Below, piece by piece: positions 31,547 through 40,615 of a stretch of DNA of 64,000 nucleotides (the first letter of the stretch is position 1; each line of letters begins with the position of its first letter). A program made the translations under genes and the position numbers. This DNA is from Buttiauxella gaviniae (GTDB taxonomy: Bacteria; Pseudomonadota; Gammaproteobacteria; Enterobacterales; Enterobacteriaceae). The notes under the pieces are model-generated. The model saw only the letters and a program-made list of their open reading frames with translations, was not told the DNA's origin and did not search any database. The stretch spans positions 1,178,001-1,242,000 of the forward strand of contig NZ_JBFMVT010000002.1 of assembly GCF_040786275.1 (NCBI RefSeq), in the 5' to 3' direction.

Positions 31547-31605
31547 ATACCCTAAATAATTCGAGTTGCAGCCAACACCCCTGCAGCCTGAAGTATGACG
31601 GGTAT
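31547..31605. repeat. Internally deleted ERIC element (59 bp)
   Basis: Both ERIC ends are present (ATACCC...ATTCGAGTTGCAG on the left; CCTGCAGCCTGAAGTATGACGGGTAT on the right) but the central palindrome of about 67 bases is absent. The inverted ends still form a hairpin. It lies between the oxidoreductases and the symporter, inside one apparent operon. Confidence 0.8.
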
Positions 31606-31634
31606 CCACCCTACGGCTTAAATGGAATAACAAT

Positions 31635-33176
31635 ATGAAACCTACAGAACGCAGAGTTGGCTATGGAACAGCCATAGGATATGGCGTCACCGATTTATTT
31701 GGCGGCGGCGCATTTGCGATTATTGGCACCTGGCTATTATTCTTCTATACCACCTATTGTGGATTATCGGTCCTGGAAGCCGGTTCAATATTTGCTATCG
31801 CCCGTGTCATTGATGCCGTATTAAGCCCAATAATGGGTTATATCACCGATAATTTCGCCAACACCTGGCTGGGTAGAAAATTTGGCCGCCGACGCTTCTT
31901 TTTATTACTCAGCGCCCCGCTGATGTTTTTATATGCCCTGCTGTGGGTCACGGATATGGGCTACTGGTATTATCTCGGCACCTATCTTTCCATTGAACTG
32001 CTGTCTGCCATGGTGCTGGTTCCCTGGGAAACCTTAGCCGCCGAAATGACTAACCGTTACAGCGAACGCGCCCGTTTATCAGGCGTGCGAATGATTTGCT
32101 CACAGCTTGGCGGTTTTCTGGCCGTCTCCGTGCCCGGCGTCATCATGCAGTTTACCGGCAAAGATAACTCCATGACGTACACCTACACCGGGCTGATTTT
32201 CTCGGCTATTTTTTGCATTGCCGTATTCACCACCTGGATGTGTACCTGGGAGGCCAAAGATGTGCGGGAAGAGTTTGAGCCCGAACCGGAAAACGCAAAC
32301 AGCGGAAACTTGTGGCACCATTTAAAAAACCTGGTATTAGACCTGCTCTCCTCTTTTAAAATTAAGATGTTCCGCCAGCATATTATTATCTACATTGCCT
32401 CGTTTACCGCGATGGATGTCTTTGGCTCGGTATTTACCTATTACATCGTTTACGGTTTGCATCAGGATACCGCTGCGGTGTCGGGTTATTTAAGCGTCGC
32501 GGCATTTGTTTCTGTTCCGGGAACATTTGTATTCATGATGCTCCTCAGCAAATTTGACCTGTCACCTTCTGGTGCCTTGCGTTTATCTTATAGCTGCATT
32601 TTCGCGGTATTAGCCTTCTTATTTTATGCCTATGTCACCAACCTTAACGTATCGGTTCTCTTATTCTCTTCGGTATTTGTCGTGCTGGGTGTTTCCCGCG
32701 CGGGCCTTTATTTTATCCCGTGGAATATTTACAGCTTTATTCCCGATGTGGATGAAATCGTCACCAAAAAACGCCGGGAGGGAATATTCGCGGGCGTGAT
32801 GGTGTTAACGCGCAAAAGCACCGTGGCACTGGCCATCATGCTGATTGGCGTGGTGCTGCAAGAAAGCGGCTTTGTAAAAGGCCAGGGTGAGCAGCCTATT
32901 GAAGCATTACACGCCATTGTTGGGCTAATGGTCTTTGCCACCGCCGCACTGCTGGCGATCAGCTTCTACATGACGTTCAAATTCAAACTGACCCGCGAAT
33001 CCCACAAAACGCTGATTAAAGAGGTCGCCCGCCTGAAGCTCGGTGGAAACCTGGCGGACTGCGACATGGAAACCCGCAAGGTGATTAAAGACCTCACCGG
33101 ATACGAATATGACAAAGTTTGGGGCAACACGCCGGGGCGCAAGTCCGCCGCCACGTTCACGCCTGAATCACCTTAG
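31635..33176 (+). CDS. GPH-family sugar:cation symporter
   Basis: Glycoside-pentoside-hexuronide transporters of the MelB/YicJ type couple uptake of glycosides to Na+ or H+. The 513-residue protein has about 12 membrane segments. It opens with [18 protein letters not shown], has the DRVxxP-like variant [17 protein letters not shown] in segment 2 and the conserved loop [11 protein letters not shown]. The C-terminal cytosolic tail, from about residue 460, is longer than usual. It sits between three oxidoreductases and a glycosidase, suggesting uptake of a glycoside that is processed inside the cell. The substrate is unknown. Confidence 0.88.
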   Translation: MKPTERRVGYGTAIGYGVTDLFGGGAFAIIGTWLLFFYTTYCGLSVLEAGSIFAIARVIDAVLSPIMGYITDNFANTWLGRKFGRRRFFLLLSAPLMFLYALLWVTDMGYWYYLGTYLSIELLSAMVLVPWETLAAEMTNRYSERARLSGVRMICSQLGGFLAVSVPGVIMQFTGKDNSMTYTYTGLIFSAIFCIAVFTTWMCTWEAKDVREEFEPEPENANSGNLWHHLKNLVLDLLSSFKIKMFRQHIIIYIASFTAMDVFGSVFTYYIVYGLHQDTAAVSGYLSVAAFVSVPGTFVFMMLLSKFDLSPSGALRLSYSCIFAVLAFLFYAYVTNLNVSVLLFSSVFVVLGVSRAGLYFIPWNIYSFIPDVDEIVTKKRREGIFAGVMVLTRKSTVALAIMLIGVVLQESGFVKGQGEQPIEALHAIVGLMVFATAALLAISFYMTFKFKLTRESHKTLIKEVARLKLGGNLADCDMETRKVIKDLTGYEYDKVWGNTPGRKSAATFTPESP

Positions 33177-33186
33177 GAGCCAGATA

Positions 33187-34263
33187 ATGCGCACACAATG
33201 GAGTAAACAGCAGGCCGCAGAGTGGCACAAAAATCAGGGCTGGATATGCGGGTTTAACTACCTGCCGCGCAGCGCCGTGAACTGGACGGAACTCTGGCAG
33301 CGCGAAACCTTTGACGCAGAAACTATCGAGCAGGAACTGGGTTGGGCGCAGGAAATTGGCTATAACCAGTTGCGCATCAATCTGCCGTTTATCGTCTGGC
33401 AGCATGACCGCGATGGGCTTCTGGAACGCATTGAGCAGTTTCTGGCTATCGCCCAGCGTCATAATATTCGCGTGATGCTGACGTTAATGGATGACTGTAG
33501 CTTCTCCGGCGACGAACCCTTTTTAGGGCCACAGAAAGCCCCCGAACCCGGCAAACATAACAGCCAGGCAGCGGCAAGCCCCGGGCGCAAAACGGTGTGT
33601 AACCGCGAGATGTGGCCGGAACTGGAACGCTATGTGCGCGACATTGTGCGCCATTTCAGAACCGACTCGCGCATCGCCATCTGGGATTTGTACAACGAGC
33701 CGGGCAACCGGGGAACCTTTGCCACCGGCCTTGAAGAAACGCAGTTCGACGAAAAACTGGAAGTGTTTGCGCAGGAATTACTGCCACAGGTTTTCGCCTG
33801 GGTGCGGGACGAAGATCCGATCCAGCCGCTGACCGTGGGCGCGTGGCATATTTCACAGGAGCCGGATCAACCCGAAAGCGAATTTTTCGCCCATCCGATC
33901 GATTTGATCGCCGCGCAACTGTCGGATGTTGTGAGTTTTCATGCTTATCTCGCCACACCGAAAATGCTCAAGGTTTTGCATTTCTGGCAAAAATTCGACC
34001 GCCCGATTCTGTGCACCGAATGGCTGGCGCGCCATGTCGGCAGCGTGATGGAGGAGCAGCTCCCGCTCTTTGCGGCGCTTAACGTCGGCTGCTATCAGTG
34101 GGGGCTGGTACGCGGAAAAACGCAAACCACCCTCCCATGGCCGTCGGTACGTAAAAGCGGCGTGGATTACGCCCATCTCTGGTTCCACGATGTGCTCGAC
34201 GAATACGGCATTCCTTTCCGCCACAGCGAAATGGCGCTGGTACGCCGCTTAACGCGCCGGTGA
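33187..34263 (+). CDS. Intracellular GH5-like glycoside hydrolase
   Basis: I chose the ATG at 33187 ([14 protein letters not shown]), with AGGAGCCAG upstream and 10 bases after the symporter stop; an upstream extension overlaps that gene. The 358-residue product is a TIM-barrel hydrolase of clan GH-A. The acid/base Glu is in LYNEPGN and the probable nucleophile Glu is in LCTEWLAR. No signal peptide is visible, so it acts in the cytoplasm on an imported glycoside. Similar proteins are often labelled 1,4-beta-xylanase or cellulase, but the true substrate is unknown. Its 3' end overlaps the convergent LacI gene by 15 bases. Confidence 0.82.
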   Translation: MRTQWSKQQAAEWHKNQGWICGFNYLPRSAVNWTELWQRETFDAETIEQELGWAQEIGYNQLRINLPFIVWQHDRDGLLERIEQFLAIAQRHNIRVMLTLMDDCSFSGDEPFLGPQKAPEPGKHNSQAAASPGRKTVCNREMWPELERYVRDIVRHFRTDSRIAIWDLYNEPGNRGTFATGLEETQFDEKLEVFAQELLPQVFAWVRDEDPIQPLTVGAWHISQEPDQPESEFFAHPIDLIAAQLSDVVSFHAYLATPKMLKVLHFWQKFDRPILCTEWLARHVGSVMEEQLPLFAALNVGCYQWGLVRGKTQTTLPWPSVRKSGVDYAHLWFHDVLDEYGIPFRHSEMALVRRLTRR

Positions 34264-35268
34264 TCCAAACCCGCATGACTCCCGCACCACCAGCGTGGGC
34301 GGGAGAATAATGCGCTTCGGCGGCTCGTCATTGCCCTGAATACGGCTAAACAACAGCTCTCCGGCTTTGCGACCAATCTCTTTGGCGGCAACCGAAACGG
34401 TGGTTAGCGCGGGCTGAACCAGTGACGCTTCGGTGATGTCGTCAAACCCCACCAGCGCAAAATCCACGCCCGGCTGGCGGCCCATTTTGCGCAGCGTCTG
34501 CATCACGCCCAGCGCCACAATATCCTGATAACAGACCGCCGCTGTGATTTCCGGATAACGGCGGAACAACGCCTCCGCGACGCGCGCGCCGTCGCTTTGG
34601 CTCGCCCGCGACGAAACCACCCACTCACTATTTGGCTGAATGCGATGCTCCAGCAATTTACTGCTGTAACCGCCGATACGTTGTGCGCGGCTAATCGAGT
34701 TTTCACTCCCGCCGATAAACGCAATATGACGATGGCCCAGCCGCAACAGATGTTGTGTCGCCAGTTGCGTGCCAAGAAAGTTATCGGTGCCGACAAAATC
34801 AAAATCCACATCGTCCATCGGGCGCACCACCATAATCGCCGGAATATTGCGCCGCTTCAGGGTTTCAAAAAACAGCGGCGGCGTTTCCCGCGCCGCGCAT
34901 AGCACCATGCCGCAGGCGTTATTGCGCATCAGGGAATCGACAAATTTTTGCTGGCGCTCGCCGGATTCTTCGCTATTTGCCAGAAACAGCAGCAAATCGT
35001 GGCGCTCCATTTCCTGGCTCAGGCCTGCCGTCATTTCGCCGTAAAACGGGTTGGTAATGTCGTGCAGCAACAGCCCTACCTGGTTGCTGGTGCGATTGCG
35101 TAAATTCGCCGCCGTCTGGTTGTAAACGTAGCCCAGATCATCCAGCGCTTTCAGCACGCGCTGGCGAGTGGCGTCAGAAATTCGCCCCCGGTTACGCAAC
35201 ACCATCGACACGGTAGCGGTGGAAACCTGCGCCTCTTTTGCGACCTGGGCAAGGGTAACGGTGCTCAT
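34249..35268 (-). CDS. MalI-like LacI-family regulator (controls the PTS cluster, inferred)
   Basis: The start at 35268 ([21 protein letters not shown]) has AGGGAG eight bases upstream; a GTG two codons earlier is less likely. The 339-residue protein has a LacI helix-turn-helix and hinge and a sugar-binding domain with IAFIGG and ALVGFDDI segments; its overall look is closest to MalI. It is divergent from the PTS operon at 35467. Palindromes of the type GGTTAATCGATTAACC lie in the shared region and again before the cupin genes at 41215, which defines the likely regulon. Its end overlaps the GH5-like gene by 15 bases. Confidence 0.9.
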   Translation of the reverse strand: MSTVTLAQVAKEAQVSTATVSMVLRNRGRISDATRQRVLKALDDLGYVYNQTAANLRNRTSNQVGLLLHDITNPFYGEMTAGLSQEMERHDLLLFLANSEESGERQQKFVDSLMRNNACGMVLCAARETPPLFFETLKRRNIPAIMVVRPMDDVDFDFVGTDNFLGTQLATQHLLRLGHRHIAFIGGSENSISRAQRIGGYSSKLLEHRIQPNSEWVVSSRASQSDGARVAEALFRRYPEITAAVCYQDIVALGVMQTLRKMGRQPGVDFALVGFDDITEASLVQPALTTVSVAAKEIGRKAGELLFSRIQGNDEPPKRIILPPTLVVRESCGFGSPAR

Positions 35269-35300
35269 TGGCACTCCCTGGAGTTAAGTTGTTTTCCTGA

Positions 35301-35316
35301 GATTAATCGAATAACC
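35301..35316. promoter_or_regulatory. LacI-type operator, site 1
   Basis: GATTAATCGAATAACC is an imperfect copy of the palindrome GGTTAATCGATTAACC. It is 33 bases before the regulator's ATG, so it could mediate autoregulation. Confidence 0.6.
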
Positions 35317-35335
35317 CAAAAATTGCATTTATCCG

Positions 35336-35351
35336 TGTGAAAGCCATCACA
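35336..35351. promoter_or_regulatory. CRP site in the PTS-cluster control region
   Basis: TGTGA-AAGCCA-TCACA is a perfect match to the CRP core consensus. It lies between the operators, about 116 bases before the ManA-like gene and 68 bases before the regulator, and fits catabolite control of the PTS cluster. Confidence 0.8.
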
Positions 35352-35390
35352 GATAACTCAGCTTTAGCCAACACCTTGTTAAAAATGGCG

Positions 35391-35407
35391 GGTTAATCGC
35401 GTTTACC
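35391..35407. promoter_or_regulatory. LacI-type operator half-site, site 2
   Basis: GGTTAATCGCGTTTACC keeps the left half GGTTAATCG exactly but the right half is shifted by one base and degenerate. It is a weaker candidate than the two neighbouring sites. Confidence 0.4.
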
Positions 35408-35422
35408 ACTCTGTTCAAAATG

Positions 35423-35438
35423 GGTTAATCGATTAATC
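35423..35438. promoter_or_regulatory. LacI-type operator, site 3
   Basis: GGTTAATCGATTAATC differs from the perfect palindrome at 41215 in one base. It is 28 bases before the ManA-like ATG, a typical place for a repressor to block initiation. Confidence 0.7.
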
Positions 35439-35466
35439 TTAATTCATCAGCAACAGGGAGAATATT

Positions 35467-37212
35467 ATGCATTCGGCATCCTACGATAAGTATCCCGAAG
35501 TCCGCGTTTCGGGGTTTGATCATCAGGCCTGGCAAGGCTGGCACGCGATAAAACAAGCCGTCAGGGAGCGACTCTCACGGGCCGGTAAAACCGTGCTGGT
35601 GATTGACTGCTACCCTGGCGTGCAGCTCGACGAACTCCATTCGCAACTCATTACCCCGTTGAATCCCGATTTAATTATCAACGCTGAAACAGCCCGCCTG
35701 AGCGAACAGCATCTCCATGATTTGCTGGCCCATAACCTGACAGACGACCGCGTGTTTGGGGTGCTCTCCTGCCATGAACTCACTGAGTTTTTCTGTGCCG
35801 ATAAGCTGGCGCAGGCGCAAAGTGAAGTAAAAAACGCCAGCGGCCTGGTAGTGATTTACGGCCCGGGCGCGGCACTGATTCATGCCGGTGATGTGCTGGT
35901 TTATGCGGATCTCGCCCGCTGGGAGATTCAGCAGCGTTTTCGCCGGGGCGAGCTCGGCAACTGGGGCGCAAACAACGAAAGCGAAGATATTCTGCGCCGC
36001 TACAAACGCGCCTTTTTCATCGAATGGCGCGTGTTTGACCGCCATAAAACCCCGCTTCTCAAGCGTGCAGATTTCCTGCTTGATACCAATAACCCCGCCC
36101 AACCGGCGATGGTGAGCGGCGAAGCGCTGCGCCACGGCCTGCAACAAACCACGCAGCAGCCCTTCCGCGTGGTGCCATTCTTCGACCCGGGCGTCTGGGG
36201 CGGGCAATGGATGAAAGACAAGTTTGATCTCGATCCCTCAAAGCCAAATTACGCATGGTGTTTTGACTGTGTGCCCGAGGAGAACAGCCTGTTACTGCGT
36301 TTTGGTGATGTGCGGATCGAGATCCCCTCTCAGGATCTGGTGTTGCTCTACCCTCGCCCGCTGCTTGGCGAACGCGTTCATGCCCGCTTTGGGGCAGAAT
36401 TTCCAATCCGTTTCGATTTCCTGGACACCATCGGCGGGCAGAATTTAAGTTTCCAGGTGCATCCGATTACCGAATACATCCAGCAGCATTTCGGGATGCA
36501 CTACACCCAGGATGAAAGTTATTACCTGCTGGAAGCCGAACCGAGTGCGGAAGTTTATCTGGGCACCAAAACGGGAATCGATCCGCAAGAGATGCTCGAG
36601 GATCTGGCGAGCGCCCAGCGCGGTGAAAAAGCGTTTGATGATGAGAAATTCGTTAACCGCTTCCCGGCGCGCAAACACGATCACTTCCTGATCCCCGCAG
36701 GCACCGTGCACTGTTCCGGAAGCGGCGCGATGGTGCTAGAAATCAGCGCTACACCTTATATTTTCACCTTCAAACTCTGGGACTGGGGCCGGTTAGGGCT
36801 GGACGGCTTGCCGCGCCCGGTGCACCTGGAACATGGCGAGCAAGTCATTGACTGGCAACGCGATACCCAGTGGGTCACCGAACATCTGGTGAACCATTTT
36901 GAACCGATTGCCGAAGGTGACGGCTGGCGTGAAGAGCGCACGGGCCTGCACGAGCGCGAGTTTATCGAAACCCGTCGCCACTGGTTTACGCAACCCGTCA
37001 CCCACCACACGCACGGCGGCGTAAACGTGCTGAATCTGGTGGAAGGCGCGGAAGCGCTGGTCGAAAGCCCGAGCGGCGCATTCGAACCGTTTGTGGTGCA
37101 TTACGCCGAAACCTTCATCATTCCCGCCGCCGTTGGGGAATACCGAATTTCACCTTATGGCAGCGGAAAAGATCAGCAGCTCGCCACCATGAAAGCCTGG
37201 GTAAGGGGATAA
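35467..37212 (+). CDS. Class I phosphomannose-isomerase-like protein with extra N-terminal domain
   Basis: The 581-residue protein is much longer than ManA (about 390). The C-terminal 350 residues hold the type I phosphomannose isomerase cupin fold: metal ligands are predicted at Gln330 and His332 (FQVHP), Glu350 (DESYY) and His415 (GTVHCSG). The N-terminal part, about residues 1-225, looks like a nucleotide-kinase-type alpha/beta domain (KTVLVIDCYPGVQLDEL) but the normal Walker A GxxxxGK is not seen, so it may be degenerate. It is the first gene of the PTS operon and probably isomerises the phosphosugar delivered by it. The substrate is unknown. Confidence 0.85.
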   Translation: MHSASYDKYPEVRVSGFDHQAWQGWHAIKQAVRERLSRAGKTVLVIDCYPGVQLDELHSQLITPLNPDLIINAETARLSEQHLHDLLAHNLTDDRVFGVLSCHELTEFFCADKLAQAQSEVKNASGLVVIYGPGAALIHAGDVLVYADLARWEIQQRFRRGELGNWGANNESEDILRRYKRAFFIEWRVFDRHKTPLLKRADFLLDTNNPAQPAMVSGEALRHGLQQTTQQPFRVVPFFDPGVWGGQWMKDKFDLDPSKPNYAWCFDCVPEENSLLLRFGDVRIEIPSQDLVLLYPRPLLGERVHARFGAEFPIRFDFLDTIGGQNLSFQVHPITEYIQQHFGMHYTQDESYYLLEAEPSAEVYLGTKTGIDPQEMLEDLASAQRGEKAFDDEKFVNRFPARKHDHFLIPAGTVHCSGSGAMVLEISATPYIFTFKLWDWGRLGLDGLPRPVHLEHGEQVIDWQRDTQWVTEHLVNHFEPIAEGDGWREERTGLHEREFIETRRHWFTQPVTHHTHGGVNVLNLVEGAEALVESPSGAFEPFVVHYAETFIIPAAVGEYRISPYGSGKDQQLATMKAWVRG

Positions 37213-37214
37213 CG

Positions 37215-37643
37215 ATGATCAACGTCATTCTGGCAACACACGGTTCACTGGCAGACGCTCTGCTGGCAAGTTCGCGCATGGTTTACGGCGAACTGCCGCA
37301 CGTTTTCCCCGTCATGCTCACTGAAAATAAAGGCATCAACAGTTTTGGCGATGAGTTTGCAGCGGTGCTAAAGCAGGCCAGCAAAGGGGCCGATGGCGTG
37401 GTGGTGCTGTGCGATTTGCAAAGTGGCACGCCGTGGAACGTGGCTTGCCACCATGCCTTTAACCCAGATACCCAACCGCCCGTTACGGTGCTCGCCGGGG
37501 TTAATTTCCCCATGCTGCTTTTGAGCGATGAGATAAAAGATCTTCAGGATGTGGAGCAGGCCACCGCGCAGTTACTGGCTAACACCCAGGAGACGCTGGT
37601 GCAGGCCACGCTTGCTGAAACCGCACAGTCAGATGATTTCTAA
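37215..37643 (+). CDS. PTS EIIA, mannose family
   Basis: This cytosolic component takes phosphate from HPr and passes it to EIIB. The 142 residues match the EIIA-Man fold; the phosphorylated His is His9 (LATHGS). GDEFAAVL and VVLCDLQSGTPWN are family features, the latter standing where others have DLFGGTP. It starts 2 bases after the isomerase gene, and EIIB follows after 9 bases. Confidence 0.9.
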   Translation: MINVILATHGSLADALLASSRMVYGELPHVFPVMLTENKGINSFGDEFAAVLKQASKGADGVVVLCDLQSGTPWNVACHHAFNPDTQPPVTVLAGVNFPMLLLSDEIKDLQDVEQATAQLLANTQETLVQATLAETAQSDDF

Positions 37644-37652
37644 GGGGCAACG

Positions 37653-38147
37653 ATGAGCATTTCATTTGTACGTATCGACGACCGCGTGATCCACGGCCAG
37701 CTGGTCACCCGCTGGGCAAAAGAGCTGCCGTGCGATGGGATCATCGCCATCGATGATGCGGTTGCCGCCGATCCGCTGCTCTCCTCGGTGATGAAAGGGG
37801 CGGTGCAGGACATCAAAGTCTGGCTATTTGATACCGCCACTGCGATTGAAAAACTGCCGAAAATCATCGCCAGCGAGAAGCGCTACTTCGTGATTGGCAA
37901 ATCTCCGGTGACGTTAAAACGCATTATCGAGGCGGGCATCAGCCTGCAAAACAGCAACAAAAAAATCAACGTTGGCCCGATGAGCGCGCGAGCCTCCACC
38001 ACCACAATTGGCCCTAATCAGTCTGTAAACCCGGAGGAGATAGCCGCGTTCGACTACCTCGTGCAGCACGGGCACCAGATTGAATTTCGTCTGGTGCCCG
38101 ATGCCAGCAGCTATAGCTGGCAGGACGCTCGCCAAAAACTCAAATAA
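37653..38147 (+). CDS. PTS EIIB, mannose/sorbose family
   Basis: EIIB transfers phosphate from EIIA to the sugar during uptake. The 164-residue protein carries the family signature RIDDRVIHGQ with the phosphorylated His14, plus the conserved NVGPMS segment. AAGGGGCAACG precedes the ATG. It is encoded separately from EIIA, as in sorbose-type systems, not fused as in E. coli ManX. Confidence 0.92.
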   Translation: MSISFVRIDDRVIHGQLVTRWAKELPCDGIIAIDDAVAADPLLSSVMKGAVQDIKVWLFDTATAIEKLPKIIASEKRYFVIGKSPVTLKRIIEAGISLQNSNKKINVGPMSARASTTTIGPNQSVNPEEIAAFDYLVQHGHQIEFRLVPDASSYSWQDARQKLK

Positions 38148-38158
38148 AGGAGTGCACT

Positions 38159-38956
38159 ATGGCTTTCGAAGCGGCTTTAATCGGCATTCTCTGTTACCTC
38201 GGCGCGTTGAGTAGCCCGTGGCTACTGGGGCTGACCGGCGGCTGGTATCTAATTACCCGCCCACTGGTTTCAGGGATGCTGGTAGGATTTATTCTCGGCG
38301 ATGTGCAAACCGGGATTATCATCGGCGTGGCGGTTCAGGCCGTATACATCGCGATGGTCACCCCCGGTGGTTCAATGCCTGCGGATCTTAACTTTGTGGC
38401 CTTTCCGGCAATCGCATTAGGCATTCTTTCCAATAAAGGGCCAGAAGTGGCCGTGGCGTTGGCGGCCACAATCGGCATTGCCGGCACCGTGTTGTTCAAC
38501 GCCATGATGGTGCTAAATTCCTGGTGGAACCACCGCGCAGATGTGGCTCTGGAAAAAGGCGACGAGCGCGGCGTGTATCTCAACAGCGCGATCTGGCCGC
38601 AGGCAACCAACTTCCTGATGCGTTTTATTCCGACGTTTATCGCGGTCTACTTCGGCGCACAGTACATCAACGCTTTTATGGACAGCCTGCCGCAGATTGT
38701 CTTGTCCACCATGAACGTGCTCGGCGGCATTTTGCCTGCGGTCGGTATCGCGATTCTGCTTAAACAGATCATCAAAAATTACAGCATGCTGATTTACTTC
38801 CTCGTGGGGTTTATCTGTATCGTTTTCCTGAAGCTGAACATGGTGGCGCTGGTGATTGTCGGGGCGCTGCTGGCGTTAATTCACTACAACTACAAACCTG
38901 AGCCGCAGGCTGAACGTGTAGCCTCAACGACGACAGATGATGAGGATGAATTCTGA
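38159..38956 (+). CDS. PTS EIIC, mannose family membrane channel
   Basis: EIIC forms the sugar channel together with EIID. The 265 residues hold about seven to eight hydrophobic segments, with the conserved GLTGGWYLITRPLVSG and VTPGGSMPADLNFVAFPA motifs. It ends in a charged Glu/Asp tail. AAAGGAGTGC precedes the ATG, and the stop overlaps the EIID start (TGATG). Confidence 0.92.
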   Translation: MAFEAALIGILCYLGALSSPWLLGLTGGWYLITRPLVSGMLVGFILGDVQTGIIIGVAVQAVYIAMVTPGGSMPADLNFVAFPAIALGILSNKGPEVAVALAATIGIAGTVLFNAMMVLNSWWNHRADVALEKGDERGVYLNSAIWPQATNFLMRFIPTFIAVYFGAQYINAFMDSLPQIVLSTMNVLGGILPAVGIAILLKQIIKNYSMLIYFLVGFICIVFLKLNMVALVIVGALLALIHYNYKPEPQAERVASTTTDDEDEF

Positions 38957-39771
38957 TGGAAGAACGTAAACTCACCCGCCAGGATCTGCGTCGCTGCTGG
39001 CGTAGCTGGATGATGTACAACCTCTCCTCCATGAGCTTTGAGCGTCTCGAATCTTTCGGCTTTTGTCTGAGTATGTTGCCGGTGGCGAAAAAGCTTTATC
39101 CCGACGAGCAGCAGCGCAAAGAGATGCTTAAACGTCACGCCTCGTTCTACAACACCGAGCCACAGCTTGGCGCGATCGTGAACGGCATGGTGTTAGGCCT
39201 GGAAGAGAAGCGCGCCAACGGCGAGCCGATAGACGGGGAAACCATCAACACCCTGAAAGTCGGCCTGATGGGGCCGGTGGCAGGCATTGGCGATTCGATG
39301 ATTCCGGGAATGCTGATCCCGATTTTGCTCAGTATCGGCATGGCGCTGGCGGCGGGCGGGAATATCCTTGGTCCGCTCTTTTACTGCGTGGCGTGGCTGG
39401 CGATTATCATTCCCGGCTCGTGGTTCCTGTTCCTGAAAGGCTACCGCATGGGGTCAACTTCCGTTGAGATGCTGGTGAGCAGTAAATCAACGCGCCTGCG
39501 CGAAGCGTTATCGTTACTCGGCGTATTCGTAATGGGCGGCGTGGCGGCAAGCTATGTGAAACTCGGCACCGGGCTTGAGTTTGTCACTAAAGACGGGGTG
39601 AATATTCATGTTCAGCAGATGCTGGACGGGATTTTCCCAAATCTGCTGCCGTTACTGGTGGTAATTGGCACCTGGTATTTGATGGCTAAACGCGGCCTGT
39701 CTCCGGTGAAGGCGATGTTGATGCTGCTGGTTCTGGCGGCGGCTGGCGTGGCGGTGGGGTTGTTTGCTTGA
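38956..39771 (+). CDS. PTS EIID, mannose family membrane subunit
   Basis: EIID is found only in the mannose PTS family and pairs with EIIC in the membrane. The 271-residue protein has the family sequence RRCWRSWMMYNLSSMSFERL at the N-terminus, EIID-type FYNTEP and GLMGPVAGIGDS motifs, and C-terminal hydrophobic segments. It overlaps EIIC by 1 base. It is the last gene of the rightward operon; a REP-like palindrome follows. Confidence 0.92.
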   Translation: MEERKLTRQDLRRCWRSWMMYNLSSMSFERLESFGFCLSMLPVAKKLYPDEQQRKEMLKRHASFYNTEPQLGAIVNGMVLGLEEKRANGEPIDGETINTLKVGLMGPVAGIGDSMIPGMLIPILLSIGMALAAGGNILGPLFYCVAWLAIIIPGSWFLFLKGYRMGSTSVEMLVSSKSTRLREALSLLGVFVMGGVAASYVKLGTGLEFVTKDGVNIHVQQMLDGIFPNLLPLLVVIGTWYLMAKRGLSPVKAMLMLLVLAAAGVAVGLFA

Positions 39772-39787
39772 TATTTGTGTAGTGGGT

Positions 39788-39815
39788 GGCGGGTGGCGGC
39801 TTCGCCTAACCCGCC
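39788..39815. repeat. REP-like palindrome between PTS and cupin genes
   Basis: GGCGGGT-GGCG and CGCC-TAACCCGCC form an imperfect hairpin around GCTT, followed by CTACG. It is of the REP type common in enterobacteria. It sits between convergent units and may protect or end both messages. Confidence 0.65.
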
Positions 39816-39832
39816 CTACGTTGGTCATCGTT

Positions 39833-40615
39833 TTATGGGTGGAAATTCACCCACTTCTGCACGGCTATTCCTGGCTTTGAAATAAACTGAAACCGCGCGG
39901 GGTCATCAATAAACTGCTGATATATTGGCTCATCGGTTATCCCAAACTCGGTATAGCGACGCGGGGAAGTCACCTGCAAACGTCCCGGCATATAGTGGCG
40001 ATTATGCTGCCAGGCGATGTGCTCATCCTGCAATAGCGGGTACCAGGCCAGGCCTTTCATGGCGCGAACGGCGTCATATTCAAAGCCGTATTCCCGATCA
40101 CACCAGGCACCAAATGTCAGCGGTTCATCAGGTGAGGCGGAGATCGTGGCGTGTGCCCAGCCCGGCGGCACTAACACTTTCTCCCCAGGCCCGGCGCACA
40201 CCGCAAAACAACGTCCAGGATCGTCTGCGACAGACTCCTGCATATAAATAATCGCTTTGCCCTGCCAGATTTCATACAGCTCCGGCGGTGACCAGCCGCT
40301 GTGGCTGCTGATGCGGTGGATATGCCCCTGGCTGCGAATCGGCTCGTCGCCCAAACGCCCGGACGCGTAAGTGACCACGCCGAACAACAGCATGCGCTTT
40401 TTAAGCTCTTCTCGATCCTGCAAGCGCGCCACATCCATAACGATCGCATACACGTCTTCCGGCCCTTCGCACTGCGGGGATCGCAGCGAGGCGCGGATCT
40501 GATCGAGTTTGCGGATTTCCGGCAGCGGGCCAATCACCTCTTCGCCGTAGCTAAAACCCATCGGGTGGTGATGGACGGTCATATCCAGCCCATAATTCAA
40601 CTGCTTCTCAGCCAT
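39833..40615 (-). CDS. Cupin-type glucose-6-phosphate isomerase-like protein (larger paralogue)
   Basis: The 260-residue protein fits the cupin GPI family (PF06560), whose archaeal members isomerise glucose-6-phosphate and fructose-6-phosphate with a metal. Predicted ligands are the two His of SQGHIHRIS, the Glu in PELYEIWQG and the His in PGWAHATIS. It begins inside the end of the paired gene (8-base overlap), so both are translated together. The operator at 41215 lies upstream of the pair. It probably isomerises the sugar phosphate supplied by the PTS, but the real substrate is unknown. Confidence 0.8.
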   Translation of the reverse strand: MAEKQLNYGLDMTVHHHPMGFSYGEEVIGPLPEIRKLDQIRASLRSPQCEGPEDVYAIVMDVARLQDREELKKRMLLFGVVTYASGRLGDEPIRSQGHIHRISSHSGWSPPELYEIWQGKAIIYMQESVADDPGRCFAVCAGPGEKVLVPPGWAHATISASPDEPLTFGAWCDREYGFEYDAVRAMKGLAWYPLLQDEHIAWQHNRHYMPGRLQVTSPRRYTEFGITDEPIYQQFIDDPARFQFISKPGIAVQKWVNFHP

